Below are positions 24,238-38,600 of a DNA stretch of 64,000 nt, piece after piece. Position numbers and translations under genes: made by a program. Numbering within the stretch: the first letter of the stretch is position 1; every line of letters starts with the position of its first letter. Origin of the DNA: Dillenia suffruticosa (taxonomy: Eukaryota > Streptophyta > Magnoliopsida > Dilleniales > Dilleniaceae); contig JAVTVX010000029.1 of NCBI GenBank assembly GCA_033439265.1, forward strand, positions 565,501 to 629,500. Reading direction: 5' to 3'. Below the pieces are notes generated by a model. The model worked only from the letters and a program-made list of their open reading frames with translations. It searched no databases and was not told the DNA's origin.

Positions 24238-26155
24238 GGCTTGTTTTTGAATATTCTTTTCTGGTTTCGTATGCGAATGAATGATTCATTGTATGTCAAT
24301 CTCTGGATTCTTTTAGTTAGGAACTTGAACTGTTGATATGAAATGTCTCATTTCTTTGTGTCATCAATGAAATTTTGGTGATCCTATGGATATAGGTAAA
24401 CAATCTAATGAAAGTAAGTTTAAATATTACCTGACCTTCGCACTCGATTTTGCCAAGTGTATTGACTTTGGTGTTGCGCGCTTTTTGTTGTGCACTAAAT
24501 TATTGGAGATTTGAGGAGTTAAGGATCTACTTGTACAATCCAGTGGAATTATGTTGCTCCTATTTGTTTGCTGGCTTCATAAATTGACCTTTTGTCTTGA
24601 TCGAAGTGGGTTGTTTTTGACTGCCGATTTTTTTGTTATAAGCTCTATCATTGTGAATGTAATTTTGTAAGGGTGTTTTACTTGTACCATACTGGAATAA
24701 AATTTGATTTGTTTAATGTATACTATGCGTTACTAAAATGGTGGGATGTCATTGCTCCCGCGACCGCACAATTTTACCACGCATACTTAATTTGAAAATC
24801 CGAATGTAGCATCTTTCCATTCTTAGTTGTCTTATTTGAGTTATTACGGAGAATGTATCTCACAGCAATTATAACTAATTCTCTAGATAATGCTCAAACC
24901 TAAGTGGGATTATGCTTGTGCCAACGTATGTATACTCAGAGATTATACATTGTGGGCTCTAAATAGGCTGTCAGTTTATAACTAAGTTTCTACAAAACAT
25001 TACTTCTATCTTGAACTCGATTGCTGTCTTTAGTCTTTAACACGGAAGAGAAAACCTAGAGTCAAATAAAAAGATTGAGATTCTGATGACATCTTACTTT
25101 TGGTTGTGCTAATGTACTTAATTTGGCTTTAATAATTTTGTTTCCATTTGAAATTAACTACCAGTTCTGATGTAACCTTGGAGTCATGACTCGTTGAGCA
25201 TAATTGTTCCTTGCTATTTTTGTTCTTTTTATGAGGCATTAAGGGTTCAACCGATATTACAATTTTCAGTGCATCGATGTAGATGAATTTGGAAAAGTGG
25301 TTATCTCATTGTTGTTATTGTGATTGCACCCATAAATATCATCTTGACTATAGGCTAACTTGGAAAAGGGATTGTGGCTATGATTGGTGTTTTGTGTGCT
25401 AGAGTGTTGATTGGTCATTAAATCATAAATATCCTCACCATTATATTTGAGATTTGGTTGTGTGGGGTTAAATAATGCCTAATCATGAAATTGACGTCCT
25501 ATGTGGATGGAACGGCTTACTAAGGTAGTTTAATAGTGGAAGGATTACTTGGAAAGTAGTTTACCTTTGCCTATAAGGCTATGTTCTCGAGATGTTATTA
25601 TCGAGGGCCCTTATATTTCTTTTATTGGTTTCTTGATGCTTTGAGCATTAGTTCATGGCTCTTTTGGGCTTAATTTGGAAATTGTCTTAACTTAATCCAT
25701 TGTCTTCCAACACTTTTTTCGGCTGCCCGGGGGGGTAAGTTCTTAAAAGTATTTACATAGATGGGAGAAAAGTCCTATTATAAATCAATTGTGGTTACCA
25801 TCATAATGAAATTGCCTCAGAAATTGTTGATGATAATTGTTATGTAATTCTATGTTTCACGTCACCGAGTGTTTTGAATCAACCTGATATATACTCTTAT
25901 GTCAAATGGTATTTGGGTCATCATTCTTTAAAAATATTCCAGAGTTAATCTCCTTGTAGATTTGGTTGGCCTCTGGAAGGAGCTTGATTCCCATGGTTTT
26001 TCAGTGTGGACTATTGGATATTGCTTTCTTATCATTAATATGTTAAATGTTGAGCCATATGTTATCAGTGAATCTGCATTAACCTGGTGTATTTCCCTTT
26101 TTCATTTTTAAGGTCTCTTCTCTTTTGAAGGCCTGCCAGTGAAGGTGTGCAAACC

Positions 26156-29100
26156 ATGGGCAGTACATTCAATGGACAGATCTTGGTGGAAAAGCTAGCC
26201 AAGCTTAACAGTTCCCAGCAGAGCATAGAAAGTATCCTTTTTTCATACTTTTTGAAGTTTATAATTCTTTGATCTCAATCTTGTTTCTTTTGTTTGGAAG
26301 TGACTCCACCTTTTTCAATTAGAAAGTTAGGGCAGCCCTCTTCCTTTAGATTTATAACTGGCAAAGCACTTTGGCTTCTTGATGACTAGTATGTTAATCT
26401 CTTATAGATTGCATAGACCAACACATTTATGGTACCTATGTCTGTTGTGAACTTTTTCCTTATGGAGGGATCTCCTCAAAATACATTAATCTCGTTAGAG
26501 ATATGTATGAGGGAGCTGTAACTAATGTAAGAACTCGTGGGGGTTTGAGCGATAGCTTCCCCATTAACATCGGACTCCATCAAGGTTTGGCATTAAGTCC
26601 CCTCCTCTTTGCAATAGTAATAGACGATGTTACAAAAAACATTCAAGATAAAATACTATGGTGTATACTTTTTGTAAATGATATAGTTCTAGTTGATGAA
26701 ACTATGGAGAGTATTCATGTTAAATTAGAGTTATGGAGGGTCACAATAGAGTTTAGAGGGTTTAGATTGAGTAGATCGAAAGCTGAGTATATGAGGTGTA
26801 GGTTTAGCAACAATCATCGAAACGATGAAGAAATGATTAGGTTAGATAGACAAGATGTACGTGAAAATGAACGGTTTAGATATCTAGGTTCCGTCATTCA
26901 AAATGATGGTAATATAGATGGAGATGTGAATCATAGAATTCAATCGAGTTGAATGAAATGGAGAAAGACATCTGGAATTCTTTGCGATCGCACGATACCA
27001 ATGCATTTTTAGGGAAAGTTCTATATAACCACGGTTAGATCTGCATTATTGTATGATACAAGGTGTCGGACTATTAAATAACAACAAAAACAAAAACAAA
27101 AACAAAAACAAAAAATGGTTGTAGCAGAAATGAAGATATTTAGGTGAATGTGTAGCAAAACTAGAAGAGATAGAATTAAAAATGAAGAAATTTGTAATAA
27201 GTCGGGAGTTATCTCAATTGTGGATAAGATATAAAAGTGTCACTTGAGATGGTTTGGACATGTGTAAAGAAGACTCAAGGACGCACCGGCTAGGAGAACC
27301 GAGAATTTAAATATGAGAGATTTAATAAAATGTAGGGGTAAACCGTTGAAAACTTGGATGCAAGTTATTAATAAAAATATGATAGCTAAGGATTTAGACG
27401 AGAAGATAACTTTGGATAAAAATGAATGGCGTAGAAGAATCCGTACAAATTAAACTAATATATTTTCGATATATATATTTATTGATTTATTTTACTTTTA
27501 CTTTTTTTAAAATTTTATTTATTTCTATTTTTGTATTTATTATTTATTTATTCTATATTTCTTTTTAATCATAATTTGTCTCTCAAATGGTCGACTCCAA
27601 ATTATTGTATTTAAGGTTCGGTCTGTTGTTGTTGTTGTATGGATGTATGTTTCTTTCAATCTGGACAGAACCGAAAGACCATGGAACTTTGGGATTTATA
27701 TCTCTGACTGTATCAGTGAGGGTTGCTAGTTTCCACACATATTGGATTTTCCGTTTGTGTTGGCACTGGCAGCAACTAATACCTTATAGTGGGCCTGAGT
27801 TTGATTTTTATATTAATCGACTCTTAACTGTGCCATTAAGTATGTTATTTGTCTCATTAGACAATTCATTATCTTTCCTTCATAGTAATTGTTTTCTTTC
27901 CTTCTCCTTAAAAATTAGATACGCTTCTCAAAATTTTCTCTTCGTTACCCTTACACTTTTAGCCTTTCTGATTGAATTATGTTGGATTTCCTGCTCTGTT
28001 TCCGTCTCTTGTGGATTAATTTGTATTTACAGGTTTAAATAGCTAATTCCCAGACTTTTAACTAGATATTGCCTATCTACTAGTACAGTGATTACTAATG
28101 CGATTATCTTGATTACTTAGGTCTTGGCTTCTAAATTTATGACATTTAACTTTGATAACTGGTTCTCTGTGCTTTCAAATACCGTTTCTTGCATTCCTTA
28201 ATGCAATTTAGCTTTGTCACATTGGTGTATCTTCCATATGAATAAAGCAAAACAAGTTGTTGAAACTTGGGAGAGGCAGTTCCACTGCTCCCCTCGTGAG
28301 CAGCGCTTGGCTTTCCTATATCTTGCCAACGACATTTTGCAGAATAGCAGGCGAAAGGGTGCAGATTTTGTTGGTGAGTTTTGGAAGGTTCTTCCCGACG
28401 CCCTTCGTGATGTGATAAACAATGGGGATGAGTTTGGGAGAAATGCCGCTTTACGACTGGTATGCATACTTTGAAGTTCCTTTTATATGTTTCAAGATTC
28501 AACTCCCTCCACCCCCCCCCCCCCGGGCCCAAGTTGTCAAGTATGAAAAGGAATCCAAATAAATATTTTCTTAAAACGTTTCAGATTTCCTTTGAATGGG
28601 AAGATGCAAACGGAAACAAATGTCCATAATTTAGCAGGCAATAAATATTTGAGGGCCTATGCATGTTTTATAATCCTACTGGATTGTGCAATGAGTTGTA
28701 TATTGGATATTATCTCCTCATGTTTTAGTATTTGCTGCAACTGTTGATAAGTTCTCATGTCTACATGCATTTCGCCATTATCCAGTAAGCTTTGCCGCTT
28801 TAAACGCATTTTGGTGATGTACTATTGGCTGTTAGTTTGGGATGCGAACATAAGAGCATTACAATTTTAGTTATTTTTTATGTATTATTCTGAGTTGACT
28901 AGAAGTTCCGTTGACTGCTAAAACCACCTATTTAAGTTGTGAACCAGCCTTGTCGAACCACACTACTTGTGGAACATGTAATCATGATTAAATGAAACAG
29001 ATAATAGCATGAAAAAACTGTCATTATAGGGAGCATGGTCCATCTAAATCTACGAAGGGTGTCCTGGCTTTTACATCATTTTGAGTAGCTTTAGATGCAT

Positions 29101-32100
29101 AATCAAAGCCAGATTGGCAGCTACCTGAGCTGAGATTTTTCCAATATTCAGCTAAAGCATCTCTCCCCTAGTTGGAATTTCATTGCATTTTTGGATCACT
29201 TCACAAATTGAATTCAGTCAAAGCCGGTATTTCTCAAATGAAAGGCAGAATGGGCCTCTTGAAATTAGCTACACAGAAATTAGATACACCTTGTGTCCCT
29301 GTTCTATTTTCAGTTGAGACAATTATATCTGTTCTTTCAAGTTGAACTTTATACCCTTTTGTGCAAGAAATATATTGCAATTCATGGTGGGCAAGTTTAT
29401 TGGGTTAAAGTGGATTGCTCTATCATCAGACTGGTGGATGAAATGAATTTTAGAGTATTATTATAATGGATCGTGGTCTTATCTGAATAACTAAACTTGA
29501 AACCTAACTTGTCAAATCCTTCCTTTAAATGGAGTGCAATCTGTCCTCTTTGATTTTGGCCTGTTAGTGAAGTATCATATTAACACCCTGAATTTGCATT
29601 ATCAGCATCTTCAATTAAAAAAGAGAGTGACCAACAAGAAAGTAATCGACAGTATTAAATACAATTACTCTTCATCATGCTGATTCTATCTATATTTTAC
29701 ATCCAGATAAATATATGGGAGGATAGGAAAGTTTTTGGTTCTCGAGGTCAAATCCTCAAAGAAGAGTTTGCTGGAAGACACCTGGATAGCAGCGGCAGAA
29801 ATCCGAAATTTTCAGGCTGCAAACTGGTAAGAAAATCTATTGCTGTGCTGCTGTACTTATGGGTATATTTTTGACTGATTCCTTTTCAATACCTGTAATC
29901 TGGGATGACTCCGTTTCTTTTATTTTCATCAATCAGAGACAGCCTGCGGGGAATGTGCTGGAAAAGTTAATTTCTGGTTATGAGGTTGTTTATGGTGGCC
30001 AGCTGGATGAAGATGTTATTTTAAGCAAATGTAGGAATTCTGTAAGTTGTGTTGAGAAAGTAGAGAAGGAGATTGCGGGGGATTTTACTTCAGGTATTTA
30101 TGCTATGCATTCCATTATTCTTAAATACCTACATTACTGTTCAATAATTGATGGTTGTGAAGATTAACCTGCTAGAAATGAATATACAAGCCCAAACGGA
30201 AGTTTAATGCAGACAATAAAATGTGAACTTGGACCTAGACCATTTATTTATCTGAAGGCCCAACCCAATGAGGCAGGCATCCTGTATGATTACATGGTTG
30301 GGATGGGTTTAAGGCATACTTTGAAGGAAAGTTTTGTGGGGTTTATACTTAGGCTGCATTCCCTGCATGATTTCTACTAATAAATATAAACTGCTGCGTC
30401 TCGCTTGCCAATGCCATCCCTTGCCCACTTTGGTTGCTCATGTACTGCCTTCTTTCTCTATGACTGCATTATTGTGGTGGCTTGTTCAGGTTCTCTTTCT
30501 TCAATTGAAACCTAATGTCTCTCCCTTTTTCATATCTTTAAAATTCAAAGCCAAGTCCATATCCTCTGGGATAAGCTGGAGATATTGTCTCTATTCTTTT
30601 GTTCTTTATCATTCTTGATCTTGATTACATTGCCTTATATCCCAGATGGACATTCCTCAGATTTGTTCACCATAACCACAAATTGATGATGTGTTTTATT
30701 TGTTGTCACTCTGATGTGCATTTAGTTTCTTAATAAATGAATTACATGTGTGTGTTAGAGTTGTGCTTTGACTAAAAAATCTATGAAGACATACATATGT
30801 AACATTAAAATATGGTTCCATCCTAAGTTTCAATTTAATGAGTTGGCTTCTATCTTAGCTTTTTTGTTTTCTTCTCTCGCTCTCTCTTTTGGGGGGTGGG
30901 GGGTTGATATATGCACCTAAAAGTCATATCTTATAATGTTTTCCCTGCTCATCCCGCCCTTAGCTTGGTGTCTTGGGCACAGATGTTTCGTTCTGCTCTA
31001 GTGGTGTTAGTGGGAAGGTGCCTATATCTCACCATTGACTATCCTGATGAGACTATGAAATGGGTTGATACAAGTTGGCCCTTAACTTAAAATATATTTT
31101 CGTTCTCCTCGAGTGATGTCTTGTAATTTTTTCTTTTGGAAATTTAATGAGTTATTCTGTCACTGTTGAATATCTATGCCTGTAATCCATGGTAAATTGG
31201 TGTTTCCATTAAATGCATCAGCCTTTATGGAAGCCAAACCTAGGGCTCATGCCTTTGATGTTACCAGCTTTGATGTAAGACAGTATGCAAATGCTTTTGA
31301 AGGGACGAGAACAATAGAAAGAGGAAGAGATTTGAATTTCTTCCTTGCATGTATTGTCAGGTGGATCTTTACATGGAAGATGTTATAAAGTGTCTTAGCT
31401 TTTAGTTGACATGTAAGTTCTCATCCTTTGTGGATGTTGTCATTTTTGTTGATTCCTTGGTCTTGTACACGGTGTGTTGGCACCTCCTTGATGCCCCTCC
31501 TTTATGCCCTTTGTTCTTTTTGTTTTAATGAAATCTTTCTCTCTTATAAAATTAAAAGAAAAAGGAAGAAAATTTTAAAATATGAGCATTGGTTTCATCT
31601 TCATCTAGCATTTGAGTTTCTGTTTAAGAGGATTTGACCATAGTTTTTTTTATTTTCATTTTATTTTTATTTTTATTTTTTTAAAAAAAGGAATAGGTCT
31701 GATCTGGCCCAAGACATCGTGGTTTCTGTATTGATTTATTTAAGTCAAGGCTTTCATTTGTCACTATGAACCATAAGGATAGAAGATACTTGTTTGTAGG
31801 CCTTGGAGGTGTCAAGCCGATCTAAAGATAATTATCTTGTATGCCTTCTCAGATTTGGCCAATTTTGCCTATGCTGCAAGTGAGGATGAAATTTTTACAA
31901 TGATTTGGCATTTTAATATTTACCTTTAGAGAAGTTTAATAATGTGTATATCTATATATTGCCAAGTGTTGTACATTTTGGATACTTACCCAAGCAGCTA
32001 CCAAAATTTGTGTTGTGATTTAGTCCTCAGAATAGGTGCACGTTTCCAGATCTTACACAGCCATCAATTGTGCATATTGAATCCTTCTACATCGTTTCAA

Positions 32101-34105
32101 ATGAGATAATTGTCTAAGCTATTACGAATCTTCAAAGAGAAGCCGATAGCATCTTACTAAGTATTTTTTGGTCTGTCAATGATGTGATTCCCTTGTTTGA
32201 TATCAATCTGTACATGCCATATCCCAATCTGGAAACAATTTTTAGTCCTACCTGAGTTATATGCTTTTTTTTTTTTTAAATCATTTGTCATTTCCTCTCC
32301 TTTGAACAGGGCAACGTAGTGGATCTAGAGTTGTTGAGGAGTTGCAGGGGCAGCATGCTGTGTTAAGGGATTGTGTTGAACAGCTAACAGCAATTGAATC
32401 ATCGAAAGCTAATCTGGTATTTCTTCTCAGAGAGGCTCTGGAAGAGCAGGTTGGTGATCATGATTGTGAATTTTAGGATTGTGAATTTAGCTTCATGTGT
32501 TATTTCAGCTTTTCCTCTGGTTCACCGTTTGCTTTTCGATTTTGTTGTCTTTTTTCTCAGGAGCTTAAGCTGGATCAAATCCGCAATCAACTGAAGGTAC
32601 CATTCTTAGCATTTCTATTAGTTTAGCATGAGGTTCATCCAACCATGTTCTACATGCATGCTATAAATCATGAAATAGTTTCTGCTTATCCAAATAAGAG
32701 TTCAAAATTCTGTGTTCTAGTGGCTTCAGTATAGTCTTATTGTTCGCAACCTTTTTAACGTTTTCTTTTCTTTGTTTTGTCTTGTAATGCGTGACGAGAA
32801 ATAGATACATGATGAGCATATACATTCATGGCTTAGTGTCAAAGAAGTATTTGCATTCTAATAGTAATGGAATTTTTTAGGAGAGAGTTTACAATTTATT
32901 TAATATGCATAGGAGAAGGTGTGGTTAGGTAGGTTTTTGACAGAATATGTGAAACAAATATCAGCGATAAGTCCACATATGAGTCGAAGATCAAACTCTA
33001 AGTCCATCTGTTCCTCCGGTATTCTTAGTTGTTCAAATTGTAAATTATCCCATGGCAACCCCAAAATAATAGATATGAGTAAAGACTAAATATATAAATT
33101 CACAAATAGAGAGAGGTAAGAGATGTGATTAGCACATACCTGTGGAATATGAAAACATTTCAGCCCAGTTTTAAGTCTTAGAGTCGGTGATTATGGTTAT
33201 TTTACTAGAGACTGTTCAGCAATCTGCTCATTAGAGTGTTTCATGTTTAGTTTTATCTGGAATGTAAATTATTAAGTGTTTCCAATATCTGTTCTGAACT
33301 CTTGTTCTAATGTGAGCCCATTGTCTTTCAGGCTGCTCAGTCTCACTCAGAACAGGTGAGCAGTATCTGTAGACAGTTGATGCAAGCTGATCAGAGTTTA
33401 AAGGAAGTTCACGTCTCGAAAGCACCTCCAAGCTTTATTGCAGGAGATGGAGAGCAGTCGGCACCAGTAATGTATACTAGACAGCTGCCTCTACCCGAAA
33501 AACCAGATATTGAGGATGGACCTAGAAAGTCTGCAGCAGCTGTAGTGGCAGCAAAGCTCACTTCATCAACCTCCTCAGCGCAGATGCTAACTTATGTCCT
33601 CTCATCTTTGGCATCAGAGGGGGTCATCGGCAATAATGCGAAAGAACCTTCCAGTGACGTGCCTCCTGAAAAGAGACCTAAGCTTGAGAATGACCAATCA
33701 GTTTATGTACCATCTCAGATTGCTCAGCCTCCAATTCCACCTTTCCCTTGTGCTGACTCTGTCCTGCATAATGTGCCAGAATCAAGTTCAAATCAGCAAC
33801 CTCCGCCGCCGCCGCCTCCTCTGCCATCATCTCCTCCGCCACTCCCCCCTCTACCCCCGCCAATGCCACCAAACCCAACAGTCCAGTTCATGCAGCCAGC
33901 TGGACAAATGACTAATGTACCATTCATCTATGGAAACAACCCACAGCAGCCTCCGCCCTTTCCTGGTTATCAAAATTTAGGTGCTTCTGTCACTGGATTG
34001 GCACCTTTTACTGCTCCGAATCCTTACCAGGGCTTTCAGGTACCAGAAGGTGGCTTCTACAACCAGCCCTCATCCCTGCCAATGGCACCAATATCTCGCC
34101 AATAA
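26156..34105 (+). CDS. CID/RPR-domain protein (RNA polymerase II CTD-interacting; RTT103/RPRD1-like), seven exons
   Basis: This is a nuclear protein predicted to bind the phosphorylated C-terminal domain of RNA polymerase II and to help in 3'-end processing or termination. Exons: 26156-26231, 28212-28459, 29707-29826, 29937-30093, 32310-32449, 32561-32596, 33332-34105; all GT-AG and in phase, 516 residues. The CID runs from MGSTFNGQILVEKLAKLNSS through LSHWCIFHMNKAKQVVETW, LAFLYLANDILQNSRRKG and INIWEDRKVFGSRGQIL (about residues 1-135). A coiled-coil segment follows (VVEELQGQHAVLRDCVEQL ... LREALEEQELKLDQIRNQLK). The C-terminal exon has AAVVAAKLTSSTSSAQMLTY, an EKRPKLE possible nuclear signal, and a Pro-rich tail with Pro runs. 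Domain order matches plant proteins annotated ENTH/VHS, such as At5g10060 and At5g65180. A long 5'UTR intron upstream of 26110 is likely (leader near 23.6-23.9 kb). Confidence 0.9.
26462..27638 (+). mobile_element. 5'-truncated, inactive RTE-clade LINE in intron 1 of the CID gene
   Basis: It encodes the C-terminal half of a non-LTR reverse transcriptase. From 26464 it reads ISSKYINLVRDMYEGAVTNV, then FPINIGLHQGLALSPLLFAI (RT motif with HQG-SPLLF) and CILFVNDIVLVDE, where the usual catalytic F-ADD is changed to FVND. GFRLSRSKAEYM and RYLGSVIQNDG follow. After a TGA near 26950 the frame continues, broken, through WMKWRKTSGIL, HLRWFGHV and DLDEKITLDKNEWRRRI. It ends in an A/T-rich 3'UTR and TTG repeats. 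A (CAAAAA)n tract (about 27080-27116) interrupts the coding part. The 5' end and much of the ORF are missing; several stops make it inactive. Target-site duplications were not clear by eye. Confidence 0.85.
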
Positions 34106-35198
34106 ACACGTAATGACTTATCTTGCATTCCCCCATTCCTGCTCCGGGGGGTGTTTTTCGAGTGATTGACAGAAGCATAATGCCATCTACAAAAGTAAAC
34201 AATAGCTTCTCTTGTCCTGAAATATAATGCCATCTCGAAAGTTAAACAATAGCTTCTCTTGTCCTTAGGCAGCCCTATTGCTAGGTGGCTTTCTGTACTT
34301 AATTTTATGCTATTAGATTCTGCAAATAGCATAGAAATTGTATGTAACCTTATTTGCCATTATTTTTAAATTTAATGGATTTGGCATAATCTTAGTTGAA
34401 TTTTTATTTTGAGACCCGGGTGGCGGGGTCGGGGGCGGGGGTGGGGGATCGAAATAATCGTTATAGAGATCTGTCTTCCACTGCTAGAGGATCCTATTTT
34501 GAGGATTTCTCCTTTTAGCTGCCAATAGTTTGACTCAATCTAGGCTGAGCTTTTCTAGGCTTTTAATTTGAAAGCAAGGCTTCACGCCTGTGCACCTGAG
34601 CCCCCTGAGCACAGGCGGTGGCTCTGTAGTTGTGACGTGTTTCTTCTAGGGTTTTTCTTTTAACTTATGATAATCTTCTTTTTTTAACTCTATTTTTGTT
34701 ACTTCTCAATTCAACCAGAGTATTTTCAATAAAAACTAAATAATTTTATAAAAAAGCATAATTTAAATACAAAGTCTTCCTCTGATAGCTTTTGGTGTCA
34801 AAGAAAAATGGTTTTAAATCACAAAGTCTCTTGTGCTGTTTGAAAAGATTGAAATCAGATCAGATGAAATTTTCTTGTAAAAAATAATAATATAATGATT
34901 GCGAAGAAAATTAATTCCTATTTGTTCAGTTGATGCAAAATATATGTGGGATTAGAGACTTGGTGAAGGTGCGCTGTAGTCGTACGTCTTTCCATGTTTT
35001 GTGACATGATCCATGCAAACTTCTCGTATCATATCTCAAGTAGTAGTTTTAGAGGGCCTTAGCTTTTCTTGTTTTCGCAGAACACTTTCGTTGTTTCGGA
35101 TCATTTCTGGGACTTTACGTCTGCCCCTTTAGCTTACACATCAAGTTTTAGAGGGCATTAGGAATATACTTTAAGCGCCTCAAGGATGTCACGTAGGG
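34106..35198. other. 3' flank of the CID gene
   Basis: It contains the CID 3'UTR, including two short near-identical 'aaacaatagcttctcttgtcc' blocks near 34196 and 34245, and a G-rich stretch (34413-34447). No coding sequence is recognised. Confidence 0.5.
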
Positions 35199-35680
35199 TG
35201 TCACGAATCTCATATCGGATTCTCAAGAAATTATAAAATAGTACTTAAATCTAATAGTTTCTCTCACCCAACAGATCAATTTTTTGGGCTAAGTTCTCTT
35301 ATTAAGTTTGAGTCCATCACTTGGATTCGTAATAATTAGTATTAGCTTCTCCGGTCTAACATAGAAAATGGCTATTTGGAAGAGCGTTACTTAGAAAATA
35401 GCTATGAGAGTCGTCCAAAATGGAAAAGAGCTATTTAGTGTCGGAGTGAAAACCGTCCAAAGAGAAAAAGAGCTACCCACCAAAATGAAAGCCGTTCAGA
35501 GCGAGAGTCATCCGTGGATGTCCGGTTTCTTAAGGGGAGGATAATGTTACGAATCTCATATCGAATCTCCAAGAAATCATAAAATAATATTTAAGTCCAA
35601 TAAGCTCTTTTACCTAATAGATTGATTTTTTAGACTGAATTCTCCTATTGGATTTGAGTCCATCATTTGGATTGATGACA
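35199..35680. mobile_element. TRIM (terminal-repeat retrotransposon in miniature), complete
   Basis: Two direct repeats of identical length, 35199-35334 and 35545-35680 (136 bp each, clearly alignable), start TGT(C/T)ACGAATCTCATATCG; the 3' copy ends in CA. Just inside the 5' repeat is 'agtattagcttc', a degraded form of the TGGTATCAGAGC primer-binding site (initiator tRNA-Met) typical of TRIMs. Just before the 3' repeat is a purine-rich tract, 'taaggggaggataa'. The 210-bp interior has no ORF. The flanks TAGGG (35194-35198) and CAGGG (35681-35685) form a 5-bp target-site duplication with one mismatch. The element is non-coding and would depend on enzymes of autonomous LTR elements; divergence between the repeats indicates age. 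Confidence 0.88.
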
Positions 35681-38600
35681 CAGGGGTACATAGTGGCCAG
35701 CGCCCAGTTACCTGGCCCTTGAATAAGAGATCCTGACTTTCTGGGTGGACCTCATGACAAAAATTTCAGGCTAACTCGGCGCAGTCAGCCCAATGTTGCC
35801 TCCCCTCCACCACTTGAGAATTTACACCAATTTTTTAACAGGGGTAGAAAATGTCAATTCACCCCTAGTGAAATAACCATTATGTTCCTGGAGTTTTACC
35901 GTCTCTTTCTCCTTAAACTCTCTCTTCTTTCTATTCGATTCTCACTACTCTCTCTCTCTCCTTTCTCTCCATCAATTTCTTTTCTCTTATTGACCGTTGA
36001 CGTGTATATAAATCAATTTCGAAGAGAGAAAATTGATCCATCGATTTTTTTAAGGGCAGAGAGGGCCCAGATTTTTTAATCGGGGAAAGAGAGGTGTGTG
36101 TCTCTTCATTTTTATCTTTATCCTTAATTCTTTTGAATTGAGTGATCGAATATTTTATTTTTTTAATAAAAAATTTTAAATTCAAATTCTGGAATAATAA
36201 AAAAGAATATAAAAAGTCAATTCTTAAAATTAATTTACAATATTTGAATCGAATTAATCGAATAAAACTTAAACCGTAATAATAAAAGAAATTACAACTG
36301 TTAAAATCAAATAAGAGAAAACGACGAAGATAGATCAATCTATCAAGGTCGAGAAAAGAATAGAAAGTCAATAGATGAAATGGTCATTTCACTAATAAGC
36401 AAAAGTATCATTTCATTTAAAATCGATACTATTTATTAATTTCTTGTCTAATTATAAAATAAAAAAGGGAAAAAAAAAAACAACAACCTGGTTTTGTAGC
36501 CCATTAAAAATTTTTTATTCTTCTTTACATGATAACTATCATTTTCCAAAATTAAAAAAAAAAAAAAAAAAAATCTCAAAGGGTGAAACAAAAATCACCT
36601 AGATTGTAACAGCAGAAGACATTCCCCCACAGGAGACAAAACACAAGGAGAGACAAAAGCACCGTCAGATCCCAATACCAATAAACCTTTTTTACGGCAC
36701 TTAAGATATAAAATTTGAACTTTGAAACCATTAATAGTCGTTTTATAATAAGTTAACTAGGAAACACAAACTTTGAACATTGAAGCTCTAAACCTTAAAA
36801 TAGATTGTGCAGACTTAATTCTAAAATCAAAAGGCAAAAGACAGAAAGCGACAAAGGGGTGGAGGAGGGCGCAAATTGTGAAAGAAGAGCAGTCAACATA
36901 GGGTTAACGTCAGCCGTTGGGGGACAAAGGCTGACAAAAGCCGTCATGTCGTCTGCTTTAACGACCGGAGGGTTTGAGTATTTCTAGTAAGGGATGGGTG
37001 CCTTCGTTTTTTTATTTTTTTGAAAAGGTGTGCTGTGCGTCAGGCTTTGCTTGCTCGCCGAAATCATGAGAGAGAGAGAGAGCGTGCCTATCAACGGGCG
37101 GACGGTTAACGAGTCAATATTAAATTTTTTAATTAAATTTTTAAATTTTAATTTTGATTTAAATTAAAAATATTATATTAAAAAATAATCTTTTTAAATG
37201 AGTTATTATAAATCTCAAATTATATTAATTAAAATATAAATTTAGATAAAAATTGATATAATTAAATAAAAGGAAGCGTGCTTTCGTCTTTGCCTAACCT
37301 CTTGGGTGGGATGGTTATAACGGGGGAGACCAAAAAACAGTTGATGACGTAATAAATAACTGTATTAACAAAAAAAATGTCGTAATAAAGAAAGGTGTGC
37401 TTTTCCTTTAGGACCCTCTGATTTCGCCGTGTCCGTACAAGACGCCCACCCTCTCGCACCTTCTGATCACCGGTTTTTGGTCTTCCATCAAAATGACCGA
37501 TGCTTGCCTATTCTCCGGTGGTGAATATATATTTCTATAATTTATTAACTTATCTAAGTTTTAATCGACTTAACTCTTTTCTATCATATAATATTTATAA
37601 TATTTTTCAATTAAAATAATTTTTTAAAATCTTACAAACAAAAGTTTAATATGAATTTAAGTTTTAAAAATAAAAAAATAAATATTTAAAAAAATAAAAT
37701 TTTAAATTAGGATCTATAACTATTTTAATTAAATTAATTAAAATTTTAAACATACGTCGTAAAGTTAAAAGGAAAATAAATTCCGACGGGACAAGTAATA
37801 TCATCCTCTCAAACACATCTACATTGTTTTGCTAAAGGCCAATCTTTGGAGCAGGCTTTGTCTCTCAAAGCCTAAAAGAGATTTTTTTTTTTTTTTTTTT
37901 AAATTGAAAGGTTTGATAAACAATGATTTGTATAAGCTAAATACTCCAAAAGAAAACAACAAATGGGCCGACATCGTAATACAGAGCTCATGATTCGAAT
38001 CACACCCACCTCAGCTTCACCGGCCTTTCACGGCACTATGTTTCTGGTTTGCCTCAAATTTTCCCAACATCAGAAGACTAAATTAATGTTCCAAACTCCC
38101 AAAAAAGCTTGTGCTTAAAATGTATACACATATATATTGTTGAATAATGCTGCTTCTTGGACCACTTGGCTTATGATAGCTAATGTGATTTTTTCATTCG
38201 ATATGATTAAATATAAGTCAAGACAAATTAAATTTTTAAAAAATAAAATTCTTAAATTCGAATTTAAGATTTTATTTTATAATATTAGTATTTAGTGACT
38301 AAATCAATTAATCATTGATATAACTAATGTGAATTTAAAGGCACGTAACTCTCTTCCTTCTTATAAATAGTATTATTCTTCTGGTTAACCACTAAAACCC
38401 TAGTTTTATCATTTTGAAAAGCATACATATTCATTTTTATGACCAAAAAAGTATTTTTCCGTAGTCTGTTTGGAAAATTTGAGTTTAAATGAAAATTTAA
38501 TGATTAAGATAAATTTAAGTGAAATTTTTATATAAAATATTATTATTGAAGTAATAGTGAAGAAATTTAAGTTTTGTTTGTATAAAAATATGTTCTATAT

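Noticed and set aside
26440-27660. Clean target-site duplication for the RTE LINE
   Set aside because: Flanks share only 'tatgga'-level similarity, so I do not claim one.
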